From contig NZ_LATM01000007.1 of NCBI RefSeq assembly GCF_000972495.1, positions 62,001 through 126,000 of the forward strand: DNA of 64,000 bases, written 5' to 3'. Source of the stretch: Hymenobacter terrenus (lineage in GTDB: Bacteria; Bacteroidota; Bacteroidia; Cytophagales; Hymenobacteraceae). The notes beneath the pieces are model-generated. The model did not search any database. It was not told the DNA's origin and worked only from the letters and a program-made list of their open reading frames with translations. The translations under genes were made by a program, and so were the position numbers. Below are positions 44,601 to 53,654 of this stretch, piece after piece; the stretch's first letter is position 1; each line of letters opens with the position of its first letter.

Positions 44601-46286
44601 TTACTTCACAACTAAGCGCTGGCTGGCTGCGCCGCACCGAATGTGGTACAGACCGGGCGCCAGACCAGCCACGTTGAGCGGCGCAGCGGCTGTGCCTGCT
44701 GGTAAGGCTTGAAAACGGACTTGGCGGCCAGTGGCGTCGAGCAGAACCAGTACGCGAGTCTCCGTAGCAGCGCGTAGGTGCAGTGTAGTCTCGGCATGAG
44801 CCGGGTTGGGCGCGAGTGTAATAGGCGCCGCGGCTTGCCGGGCTGTGGAGGTGGCCAGCGGGCTACTGGCATCGGGCAAGGAGGCCACGAAGCCGTTGAC
44901 GGCCGCCGCAGTGGTGAGCGACGTGCCGCTGAAAACGGCCGAAGGGCCTTGGAAGTCGCCGGCCACGAACACATTTGTGTTCGTCACGGCCAGGGCCGTG
45001 GCCTGGTCATCGTTGGTGCCGCCGGCGCGCTGGGCCCAGGCGAAGCTGGCGCTGGCGCCAGCATCCGTAACCTTAGCCACGAAGAGGTCTGACCGGCCGC
45101 TATTAGTCAAGGGGACACTACCAAAGGCAGTCGCCGCTCCATTAAAATAGCCCGCTACATATACGCTTGTACCACGCACAGCCACGGCCTGAGACCTTGT
45201 ATCATTGCTCAGCGCCCAGGTGTAACTGGCGCTGGCGCCCGCGTCAGCGAGCTTGGCCAGGAACCCGCCGCCGGTGCTCAAAGTAGTGGTACCAAATACG
45301 GCTGTTCCCGCCGAGAAAGCGCCTGCTGCATACACAGCTGCTCCATTTACGGCCAATGCTGAAACTAAGTCCCCACTGCTTTGCGCCCAATCAAAAGCCC
45401 CGCTGGCGCCCGCATCAATGAGCTTGGCCACAAACCCACCCTGCGCACTGGTTAAGGCGCTACCGCCAAAAGTGGCTGGGAGTCGAAAGTACCCTCCCAG
45501 GAACACCGATGTTCCACTCACGGCTAAAGAAGTCGCTTGGTCGCCCAGGATACCGCCCGCGCGTTGGGCCCAGGCATAGCTGGCACCAGCCCCCGTATCT
45601 GTGAGCTTAGCCACGAAGACATCGGTCCCGCCGGCACTAGTCAGCGGGATGCTGCCGAAGGTGGTCGCGAAAAATTCGCCCGCCACGTATAGGCTTGCTC
45701 CACTTACAGCTAGAGCGTTGATGGTTGTTTGGCTAGAGCCTGTGCTGCGCAGGGCCCAGGTAAAAGCACCTGCGTCTGTTAGCCGGGCCACAAACACGTC
45801 GCCTGTGCCAGCTGCGGCCAGCGGGGCACCGCCAAAATCAATCGCATTGCCGCTGGAGGTGCTACCCGGAAGATTACCGGCCAGGTAGACGTTCGTGCCG
45901 CTCACAGCTACGGCCGTGGCTTCATCTCTGCCAGCTCCGCCCACGCGCTGGGCCCACACGAAGCTGTTGGTCGCTGGGCTCCACTTGGCCACAAAGGCGT
46001 CGAAATCCCCGGCACTAGCACTGGTGAGCACGGTGCTGCCGAAGGTGGCACTGCCCACGAATCGGCCAGCTACGTACACATTGCCAGCGGCATCGGTAGC
46101 AGTAGCCTTCACACTGGACCCAAGGGCGCCCGTTGCTACAGTGGCAGCCGTTTGCCAGGCCGGGGCTTGGGCGTGAGCCGCGGGCTCGGCTAGCAGCACC
46201 AGGGGCATAGCCAGCAGTGTGGCAAATACCCGCTGGTGACCGGAAGAAAAGAGGGATTGAGACAAGGTTGAACGCATTACAAGCAA
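44601..46286 (-). CDS. SBBP-type beta-propeller T9SS cargo, paralogue 1
   Basis: 561 residues; signal peptide region LLAMPLVLLAEPAAHAQ. The body has ~8 repeats of the SBBP type (DAAGNVYVAGRFVGSATFG, SGTNVYLAGNLPGS, AVSGTSVFLGGYFRLPATFG, TNTNVFVAGDFQGPS). The last ~75 residues are a T9SS sorting tail (PITLAPNPAHAETTLHLRAA, LLDATGRQVRFQAL). It is a tandem paralogue of the next gene (46588-48273) with long near-identical stretches at both ends. Surface or secreted; function unknown. Confidence 0.83.
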   Translation of the reverse strand: MLVMRSTLSQSLFSSGHQRVFATLLAMPLVLLAEPAAHAQAPAWQTAATVATGALGSSVKATATDAAGNVYVAGRFVGSATFGSTVLTSASAGDFDAFVAKWSPATNSFVWAQRVGGAGRDEATAVAVSGTNVYLAGNLPGSTSSGNAIDFGGAPLAAAGTGDVFVARLTDAGAFTWALRSTGSSQTTINALAVSGASLYVAGEFFATTFGSIPLTSAGGTDVFVAKLTDTGAGASYAWAQRAGGILGDQATSLAVSGTSVFLGGYFRLPATFGGSALTSAQGGFVAKLIDAGASGAFDWAQSSGDLVSALAVNGAAVYAAGAFSAGTAVFGTTTLSTGGGFLAKLADAGASASYTWALSNDTRSQAVAVRGTSVYVAGYFNGAATAFGSVPLTNSGRSDLFVAKVTDAGASASFAWAQRAGGTNDDQATALAVTNTNVFVAGDFQGPSAVFSGTSLTTAAAVNGFVASLPDASSPLATSTARQAAAPITLAPNPAHAETTLHLRAATETRVLVLLDATGRQVRFQALPAGTAAAPLNVAGLAPGLYHIRCGAASQRLVVK

Positions 46287-46587
46287 GGATTAGGTAATGA
46301 AAAAAGCGGTGTTGGTGCTGCGGGCATTGAGACCCGCTAGGTGAGTCTAAGTAGTGAAAATGAGTATCCACGGTTCGCGTGATAAGCCCATGCCTGAAGG
46401 CTACCCAAGTATCATGAAGGTTAGCTGGCACTGCCTCTCGCGTGGCTTGGTTCGGCAGCAGCGCGCAGACACAGAGGCTGGGCCGTGTTCGCGAGTGGGC
46501 CACATGCGTATCACTGCTGATAATGAAGTATTCCTGCTGTTCTAACAGGGGAGATAAGACGGGCACTAAAAATTACCCAGCCTCACC
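46287..46587. other. Spacer between the SBBP paralogues
   Basis: 301 bp with no supported gene; probably the promoter of paralogue 1 on the minus strand. Confidence 0.5.
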
Positions 46588-48273
46588 TTACTCGACTACC
46601 AGGTGGGTGCTGGCCGCGCCGCACCGGACGTGGTAGAGGCCGGGAGTCAATCCGGTCACGTTGAGCGGCGCAACGGCTGTACCAGCCGGCAAGGCCTGGG
46701 CGCGCACTTGGCGACCAGTGGCGTCGAGCAAGACCAGTACGCGAGTCGCAGTAGCAGCGCGCAGATGCAGCGTGGTGCTGGCATGGGCCGGGTTGGGCGC
46801 GAGTGTAATGGGCGCCGCGGCTTGCCGGGCTGTGGAGGTGGCCAGCGGGCTGCTGGCATCGGGCAACAAGGCCAGAAAGCCGCTATCCGCCGCGGCGCTG
46901 AGCGACGTGCCGCTGAAGTCGGCGGCGGGGCCTTGGAAGTCGCCGGCCACGAACACATTTGTGCTTGTCACGGCCAGGGCCGTGGCCTGGTCATCGTTGG
47001 TGCCGCCGGCGCGCTGGGCCCAGGCGAAACTGGCGCTGGCGCCAGCATCCGTAACCTTGCTCACGAAAATGTCTGATTTACCGGCAGTGGTCAGGGAAGT
47101 AGCTCCAAAGGCAGCGGTACCACCGAAGAATCTTCCCGCCGTATACAAGGTAATGCCGCGCACAGCCAGTGCCTGAGGCAGTATGCTCCCCGTACTATTG
47201 GCACTCAGCGCCCAGTTATAGCTGGCACTCCTGCCCGCGTCGGTGAGCTTGGCCACGTATCCATTGTTGTTGCCCACGTTTGGCAGGGTCGTGGTACCGA
47301 AGGTCGCGGGGCTGCCGGAGAATTCGCCGGTCACATACACGCCCGGCCCACTCACAGCCACCGCCGACACTCCCCGACCACTAGGCTGGGTCCAGACGAA
47401 CGTGCCGCTAGCGCCCGCATCGGTCAGCTTGGCTACAAACCCGCCGGGTGCGCCAGTCAGGGGGCTACCGCCGAAGGTGGCCGATACCTGGAAAAAGCCG
47501 CCCACGTACACATCCGTGCCACTCACCGCCAAGGCCGTGGCCTGGTCGATAGAGCCGCTGCCGGCACGCTGGGCCCAAGTGTAGCTGGCACCGGTGCCAG
47601 CGTCCGTAAGCTTAGCCAAAAAGATGTCGCTCACTCCGGTGCTGGTTAGGGCAGTACTGCCAAAGGTGGCCGTGCCCCGAAACTCGCCTGCCACGTAGAG
47701 GCTGGTCCCATTGACGGCCAGGCCAGTAATACTAGCTTCGCCGGCGCTGCGCAAGGCCCAGGTGAAGCTACCGTTATCCGTGAGCCGGGCCACGAACATA
47801 TCGCCGGCACTCGTACCAGCCAAGGGCGCACCACCAAAATCAATAGCGTAGCCTAGTAACGTACTGGCGGGAAAATTACCGGCCAGGTAAACGTTCGTGC
47901 CGCTCACGGCTACGGCCGTGGCTTCATCTCTGCCAGCTCCGCCCACGCGCTGGGCCCACACGAAGCTGTTGGTCGCTGGGCTCCACTTGGCCACAAAGGC
48001 GTCGAAGTCCCCGGCACTGGTGAGCACGGTGCTGCCGAAAGTAGCACTGCCCACGAATCGGCCAGCTATATATATGTTGCCGTCGGCATCGGTAGCCGTA
48101 GTGTTCACATTGGAACTAAGAGCACCCGTTGCTACAACCGCAGCCGTTTGCCAGGCTGGGGCTTGGGCATGAGCCGCTGGCTTTGCTAATAGAGCCAGGA
48201 GCAAGGCCAGAAGTGGGGCCGGGGCCCACCATCGGCGGCCAGAAAAGCAAGAAGATTGGTATGAAACAAGCAT
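46588..48273 (-). CDS. SBBP-type beta-propeller T9SS cargo, paralogue 2
   Basis: 561 residues from MLVSYQSSCFSGRRWWAPAP (an ATG at 48324 would add 17). Signal peptide ends AKPAAHAQ. Same architecture as paralogue 1: SBBP repeats such as DADGNIYIAGRFVGSATFG and GTSLYVAGEFRGTATFG, then the sorting tail PITLAPNPAHASTTLHLRAA through YHVRCGAASTHLVVE. The first ~100 and last ~190 residues are nearly identical to paralogue 1; the centre differs more. Confidence 0.83.
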   Translation of the reverse strand: MLVSYQSSCFSGRRWWAPAPLLALLLALLAKPAAHAQAPAWQTAAVVATGALSSNVNTTATDADGNIYIAGRFVGSATFGSTVLTSAGDFDAFVAKWSPATNSFVWAQRVGGAGRDEATAVAVSGTNVYLAGNFPASTLLGYAIDFGGAPLAGTSAGDMFVARLTDNGSFTWALRSAGEASITGLAVNGTSLYVAGEFRGTATFGSTALTSTGVSDIFLAKLTDAGTGASYTWAQRAGSGSIDQATALAVSGTDVYVGGFFQVSATFGGSPLTGAPGGFVAKLTDAGASGTFVWTQPSGRGVSAVAVSGPGVYVTGEFSGSPATFGTTTLPNVGNNNGYVAKLTDAGRSASYNWALSANSTGSILPQALAVRGITLYTAGRFFGGTAAFGATSLTTAGKSDIFVSKVTDAGASASFAWAQRAGGTNDDQATALAVTSTNVFVAGDFQGPAADFSGTSLSAAADSGFLALLPDASSPLATSTARQAAAPITLAPNPAHASTTLHLRAATATRVLVLLDATGRQVRAQALPAGTAVAPLNVTGLTPGLYHVRCGAASTHLVVE

Positions 48274-48324
48274 TGAGCTGATGCTATTAAGTGGATACTG
48301 ATGCAGAAGGTTAGAGGATATCAT

Positions 48325-48770
48325 TCCGTTGTTTTATGCCAAAGAAGAACCAAATAGGCTACCTCAAAAAAGCGCTGAATGGGAAAGCCGAGAAAGTCTA
48401 AAGCGGTATGTCATACCTCACTTTTACAGCAATTGCCAGGTAGTTGAGCAAGCAGGCTCATCGCCGTTTTGAGGTTAACCAAGCAATCTGCTCTTGTCAT
48501 GAAGCGGCACAAAGGTTCTTACAGCACAGGAGCAAAACCTGTATCGCCTGCATGGACTCGACATGGACTCAGTACTTTGAGAGGGGGACAAAGCATGGAC
48601 AAGTTGGGATAAGAAATTCAAAAATCAACTAAGTGCAATTACGACAGGCGATTCGAGCGAGGTACCCAATCGCTATTCGCGATTTCCGTTTGACTGAGCG
48701 AAGCCTCTTTTGTCAAACCAATGGTACCCGGAAGACTCAGCTATCTGGCGCCCTTGTATATTGGGCAACC
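48325..48770. other. Spacer upstream of TPR-HTH gene
   Basis: 446 bp between divergent genes with no RNA gene, repeat or clear promoter that I can identify. The downstream frame is open from GTG 48633 but without coding-like content before 48771. Confidence 0.45.
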
Positions 48771-50714
48771 ATGCACCAGTTCCAATTATTTTTCGCTGCC
48801 TGCCAATGCAAACTGATTTTAGAGTCTTCACAGTTTGGCCGCGGCTCATTGCCAAATATCCTGGCTGCGGCAAGCAGCCTGAACACTAAGTGGACAGCTT
48901 ATTCTGGGTTGTTAACACTGACTCGATGGGTGGTGCTGTTGCTTCTGTTTCTGCCGCTGCCGACGCGTGCGGCTCAACAGCCTGTCAGTGTCAGCGACTC
49001 ATTACGCATTGAGCACCTCGCTGCGCAGGCTATGCAAGCGGCTGAAAAAAATCTGGCCCGGTCGCTGGATTTAGCAACCCAGACCGAACGCTTTGCTCGC
49101 CGGGTTGGCTCGGTTCGTGGGCAAGCGCTGGCCCTGCAAGTCCGCGGTCGGGCCCTGGAGATACACGGTAATCTGGCTGAAGCCGAGAAAGTAAAAAGCA
49201 TGGCGCTGCACTTGGCCGAGCGGCTGCCTGACCGCGCTTTGCACGCTAAGCTGCGATTGGCATTGGGTCATGTGTTGCGGCAGCGCGGCAACTATCCGGC
49301 CGCGCTGGCCCGCATCCTGCAAGCACTCCGCTACTATGAGCAAGCCCGTGACACCATGGGCCAGGTCCGAACGCGACAGGCAGCAGGTGGTATTGATCTT
49401 GAGATAAATAACATAGCCCAGAGCCGGGCTCACCTCAAAAAGGCGCTGGCACTGGCGCTGCGGGTACGACGTACCCCTGCTTCGGTTCTTGAGCAGGCTA
49501 TTGCCTATACTGGCCTTGCTTCGACCTATGCCGTGTCGCGCGATTTCGAGCGGGCCCACCGCTGCTTTGCCTTGGCTTTGGCTAGCTACCGGCAAGCTGG
49601 TGATAGCCTGCGCGTGGTGGTGGTGCTTTGCGACATGAGCGAGCTCTACATTGACCAACACGAGCTGGACACCGCGGGCAGCTTACTGGCCCAGGCGCAG
49701 CAACGGATTGATCAGTTGGGTGGCGGCAGGCTCGCGGGGCTGAATGGGTTTGCGACGTACCTCGCCGGCAAGCTTGCCTTTGCCCAGACCAACTACCTGG
49801 CCGCCAGCGGCCGTCTCGATCAAGCTCGCAGCATCGCCGGGCGCGAACAAAATGTTCCCTTGCTCAAAGATATATACCTGCTACTGGGCCGGGTAGAAGC
49901 GGTGCGGGGCCGCCATCAACCTGCCCTGCGCTGGCACTTGCGCGGCGACCAACTCAAAGACTCATTGCAGGGGGCACAAACAGCCGCCCAGATTGCCGTG
50001 CTACGCGCCCAGCACGACAGCACACGCCAGGCCCAGCAGCTGCAAGTCCAACAGTTCCGCATCAAGGAACTGGAGCAACGGAATCGCATCAACCGCTTAT
50101 GGATAGGCCTGGGGACTATGCTACTGATGGCCCTGGCAGCACTGGGCTGGCTAGCCCGCCACCAAGTTGCCCTGGCCCGACAGCGCGACCAACTCCAGAT
50201 GCAGGCGGAGCAGGCGGCCCAGACCCTGCGCCTGCGCACCACCGAAGACCAACTCGCTCGCCAAAACCAGGAACTGGTGGTGCTGGCGCTGAACATAAGC
50301 CAGAAAAGTGAATTGCTCGACACCCTGAAAGAGGATTTGCGCAGCTTCAGCCAAGGCACCGATGAGGCTGTCCGCCAACACGCGGGCAAGCTCCGCCAGC
50401 GCCTCGACCAGCAGGCACGCCCCGATCAGGAGTGGGAACATTTCCGCCTTCGCTTTGAACAAGTACACCCACGCTTTTTTGCATCGCTGCAGAACCAGTT
50501 TCCGGCCGTTACGCCCCATGAATTGCGCCTGGCCGCCTTGCTGAGGCTTAATTTTGCCTCTAAACCCATCGCCGCGCTACTCGGTATTTCCGAGGAGGGC
50601 GTGCGCAAGGCTCGCTACCGCCTGCGCCAAAAGCTGGGGCTACCCACCGAAGCTAATCTCGCCGACTTTCTCATGCGCCTGGACCAGCCGAACCCGACTG
50701 AGGTTGGCGCGTAA
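48771..50714 (+). CDS. TPR-transmembrane-HTH regulator
   Basis: 647 residues, start uncertain. Export signal RWVVLLLLFLPLPTRAAQQP near residue 60; a TTG at 48909 would place it at the N-terminus and may be the true start. Periplasmic TPR units follow (LRLALGHVLRQRGNYPAALARILQALRYYEQA; YLLLGRVEAVRGRHQPALRWHLRGDQ). A transmembrane helix is LWIGLGTMLLMALAALGWLA, then a coiled coil, and a C-terminal LuxR-like HTH: VTPHELRLAALLRLNFASKPIAALLGISEEGVRKARYRLRQKL. This one-component membrane regulator type is common in Bacteroidota. Signal and targets unknown. Confidence 0.85.
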   Translation: MHQFQLFFAACQCKLILESSQFGRGSLPNILAAASSLNTKWTAYSGLLTLTRWVVLLLLFLPLPTRAAQQPVSVSDSLRIEHLAAQAMQAAEKNLARSLDLATQTERFARRVGSVRGQALALQVRGRALEIHGNLAEAEKVKSMALHLAERLPDRALHAKLRLALGHVLRQRGNYPAALARILQALRYYEQARDTMGQVRTRQAAGGIDLEINNIAQSRAHLKKALALALRVRRTPASVLEQAIAYTGLASTYAVSRDFERAHRCFALALASYRQAGDSLRVVVVLCDMSELYIDQHELDTAGSLLAQAQQRIDQLGGGRLAGLNGFATYLAGKLAFAQTNYLAASGRLDQARSIAGREQNVPLLKDIYLLLGRVEAVRGRHQPALRWHLRGDQLKDSLQGAQTAAQIAVLRAQHDSTRQAQQLQVQQFRIKELEQRNRINRLWIGLGTMLLMALAALGWLARHQVALARQRDQLQMQAEQAAQTLRLRTTEDQLARQNQELVVLALNISQKSELLDTLKEDLRSFSQGTDEAVRQHAGKLRQRLDQQARPDQEWEHFRLRFEQVHPRFFASLQNQFPAVTPHELRLAALLRLNFASKPIAALLGISEEGVRKARYRLRQKLGLPTEANLADFLMRLDQPNPTEVGA

Positions 50715-50882
50715 CCACGTTGCTGGCTACGCCCTGTCCAATTCCAGGAAAATGCTGTTAATTATGGTCTTAAACCACCTCAGCCTTGCCGTAAGCGACG
50801 TCCTGCAAACCCAGTAGTTCTTTGAAAAGGATAGGTTTCAATGCCTCGTGCCCGGTAGTCCGGCACTGGCGCTCCCCCACCC

Positions 50883-53489
50883 CTACTTTTGCCGGGGGCG
50901 CAGGGCCAGGTAATCGAGATAATAAAGCACCTTTATCGACACGTTGTTATTGTGCGGGGTGTTGAGGGTGTTGTTCAGGTTGTCGAAATAGAGTGGCGTG
51001 GCGGCGTTGGCTTCCAGGAAGGTGGCCCCGGCGTTTTTCCAGACAATGCTGACCTGCGAGCCGGGCGCGAACCACCACGAGTATACCGCGTCGATATTAA
51101 AGGCATTGAAGGTGTTGTCGCGGTTGCGGGGATAGTCGGGCTCCGGGGTTTCGAGGCCGTCGGGGTGCAGGCGCGAGAAGTCGCGGTAGTGCACGTTGCT
51201 CACGTAGTGCCGCAGCCGGATGTTGAACGACATGCGGTTGGTGAAGGTGTACGTAGTGGTGGCGGTATTGGTGAAGGTAGTCACATTGCGGCGGCCCAGC
51301 AGCACGTCGCCCTCGTCGCCGCCAAAACGGGCAATAAATACCACGTCTTCAGACTCATCGTCATCCAGGCCACCAGCGTAGCCAATCTGGTTCTCGTTGC
51401 GCTCAACTCCCGCCGAGTACACGAAACTCAGGTGGTTGCTGGCGCGGTAGCGCGGGCCCAGGGTCAGGGTCAAGGAGCGACGGCCGGTGCGGGCGCCATC
51501 GGGTGCGAAGAGGCGGACGCCGCCCTCAATATCGTAAGCAAACTTCTTACGGTAGTCCGACGAGACGAAGCCGCTCAGAGCCAGATTGGAGGGTTTACGC
51601 ACGTGGTATTTGCCAATGGGCGTGCGGCGCGGGTCGAAATAGTCGCGGGTCAGGGGCGCGGCGTCAAAGTCGAAGCCAACTGTGAGGAAATTCTTAGTGA
51701 AGGTGGTATTGGCACCCGCATACAGGCCCACGTCCTGGTAGCGACGGGGCCGCTCCAGCAAGGTGTAGGTAATGTAGCCGTACGTATTCAGCCGGTTCAC
51801 TTTCCAGAATGGCTTGTAAATGTTATAGCTCGTGTTGATGGACTGCGCGATGTTGTTATTACGGAACAGCAGGCCCAAATCATTGGGGTTGTAGGAGTGC
51901 GACTCGATGCCGTGCTCGACATTCCAGGTGAAGTTGCCGCTGATTTTGCCGTAATTTAGGTAGTACTTGTAGCCGTCGCGGTCGTCAATTTCGCTATCCG
52001 AGTTGAAGCTTTTGCCCCGACGGTTTGAGTACACCACGCGGCCGTTGAAGGCGTAGGAGTTGGCCTTATTGGCGAAGCGAAACAGACCGCCGGTCACGTT
52101 GGCATCGTAAGTGCGGCCGGCCCGCGTCACGTTGGTATTGATGAGGCTGACGAAGGAATTGTTCTTCAAACTCTGGTCCAACACCACGATGTTGTAGTTG
52201 GCGAAGGGCTGGGTCAGCACCTCGCGGCGGGCGCCGGTGGTGCTGTCCTGCACGGTGGCGTACACATCGTTGCTCAAGGCATTGAAAATGCCCACGCCCA
52301 GGCCCTTGCTGGTGCGGCCCGATATTTTGGTGGCGTTCAGCAGGCGCGTCACGCCGGGGTTCTGCACGATGAATTCGCCGCCGCGTCGGCTGCCATCAGT
52401 GTCGTGGGTGCCCGCCCGCAGCTGGTCTTCCACTTCCCCAAAGCCGAGTGGTTGCCCGCCCACCCGGCGCGAATAAAACAGCCCACCCTTGTTGAAAAGC
52501 TCGGTGCCTTCGGTGAAAAAGCCCCGGTTTTCGTTGTACTGCACCTCGAAGGGCGAGAGGTTGAGCACCTGGTTGTCGCTCTGCACCTGTCCAAAATCCG
52601 GTACCAACGTCGCGTCCAGCGTAAAACTCTCGTTGATGCCCCACTTCACGTCGGCCCCGCCATTGAAGCTGGTGTTCGTATTTTTTTTGCCCTGTTCGTT
52701 GAAGGGGTAATGGTTGACGTAGGCCGATACGTAGGGCGTGAGCGAGAGGCGCAACGGCGGCTTGAGGTCGCGCAGGCCCGTGAGCTGGCCCCATTGGTTC
52801 ACGAACCCGTCAACTTGAGGCTTCACCTCGTTCCAGAAAAACTTTTGCCGCGAGCTGCGGCGCTGTCGGCCAAAGTTCACGCCCCACACCTGCTCCTGCG
52901 CACCACTGAAACGAATAGCGGAGTACGGAATGCGCATTTCGGCCACCCAGTCGGTACCCCGCAGGGCCGTGCGCGAGTCCCACACGGCGTTCCAGCTGCC
53001 GTCTTCGCCGTTGGCCGGCGACTGTCGCGCATCAAACTGCACGCCGCCCGAGGTCAGGATGAATTCGTAGGCGTTCAGGTGGTCATTATAGGTGTCGAAA
53101 AATACCCCAAACCAGTCGGAGTTGCCAATATTGTCACGGTCACTCAGCTCGCGCAGAATGGAGTCCTGCGCCATGTCGTGCATGATGGCCCCCACGTAAA
53201 TCGCCTCATCATCGTACAGCACATGTACTTCGGTTGGGTGCTTTTCGACGGGGCCCGGCGTGGGCTCATACTCATAAAACTTAGAAGCGATGGGAGCCCC
53301 TTGCCACACCGCTTCGTCAAGCAGGCCATCAAGCTTGGGTGGAGTACTGATGCGAACGGCCTGGAGCTGGCGCTTGGGCGCGGGCTTGGCGGGGTCGGTC
53401 GCTGACGTAGCTGCCTCAACCGGCTGCTCCTGCCCCCAGGCTGCGCTCACCCATAAAATTGACCAGCAAATCAGTAAGAATCGAAGCAT
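50883..53489 (-). CDS. DUF5916 / CBM9-like outer-membrane protein
   Basis: 868 residues from MLRFLLICWSILWVSAAWGQ. Residues ~35-230 are a carbohydrate-binding family 9-like domain (PPKLDGLLDEAVWQGAPIASKFYEYEP; VHVLYDDEAIYVGAIMHD; DWFGVFFDTYND; VAEMRIPYSAIRF). The remainder is the DUF5916 barrel (GADVKWGINESFTLDATLVPDFGQVQSDNQVLNLSPFE; ENRGFFTEGTELF). It ends SIKVLYYLDYLALRP. Family function is unproven, but surface sugar binding or import is plausible. Upstream gene is the M56/BlaI pair, separated by a terminator. Confidence 0.9.
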   Translation of the reverse strand: MLRFLLICWSILWVSAAWGQEQPVEAATSATDPAKPAPKRQLQAVRISTPPKLDGLLDEAVWQGAPIASKFYEYEPTPGPVEKHPTEVHVLYDDEAIYVGAIMHDMAQDSILRELSDRDNIGNSDWFGVFFDTYNDHLNAYEFILTSGGVQFDARQSPANGEDGSWNAVWDSRTALRGTDWVAEMRIPYSAIRFSGAQEQVWGVNFGRQRRSSRQKFFWNEVKPQVDGFVNQWGQLTGLRDLKPPLRLSLTPYVSAYVNHYPFNEQGKKNTNTSFNGGADVKWGINESFTLDATLVPDFGQVQSDNQVLNLSPFEVQYNENRGFFTEGTELFNKGGLFYSRRVGGQPLGFGEVEDQLRAGTHDTDGSRRGGEFIVQNPGVTRLLNATKISGRTSKGLGVGIFNALSNDVYATVQDSTTGARREVLTQPFANYNIVVLDQSLKNNSFVSLINTNVTRAGRTYDANVTGGLFRFANKANSYAFNGRVVYSNRRGKSFNSDSEIDDRDGYKYYLNYGKISGNFTWNVEHGIESHSYNPNDLGLLFRNNNIAQSINTSYNIYKPFWKVNRLNTYGYITYTLLERPRRYQDVGLYAGANTTFTKNFLTVGFDFDAAPLTRDYFDPRRTPIGKYHVRKPSNLALSGFVSSDYRKKFAYDIEGGVRLFAPDGARTGRRSLTLTLGPRYRASNHLSFVYSAGVERNENQIGYAGGLDDDESEDVVFIARFGGDEGDVLLGRRNVTTFTNTATTTYTFTNRMSFNIRLRHYVSNVHYRDFSRLHPDGLETPEPDYPRNRDNTFNAFNIDAVYSWWFAPGSQVSIVWKNAGATFLEANAATPLYFDNLNNTLNTPHNNNVSIKVLYYLDYLALRPRQK

Positions 53490-53600
53490 ATGGTTCACCC
53501 CCACAACTAATAGTCAGGGAGGCTAACAGATGTTGGCGAAGGATGGAGAGTTGCTTACCGGGCCCTGGTTTCTCAGATTAAATAAAAAATTCAGAGCCGC

Positions 53601-53635
53601 AAAAAAGCCGGCCTTCCGCAGAAAGCCGGCCTTTT
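53601..53635 (-). terminator. Terminator after M56 gene
   Basis: Minus-strand stem AAAGGCCGGCTTT / AAGGCCGGCTT with a T6 tail, about 20 bp downstream of the M56 stop. It separates this gene from the DUF5916 gene on the same strand. Confidence 0.85.
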
Positions 53636-53654
53636 ACGGGTGTTCTCCTCGTCT

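Noticed and set aside
44375..44677. 100-codon plus-strand ORF starting MTEVPTHEVLLGRHPQ.
   Set aside because: Its 3' part overlaps the sorting tail of the SBBP gene on the other strand and the rest lies in a decayed stretch; no family support.
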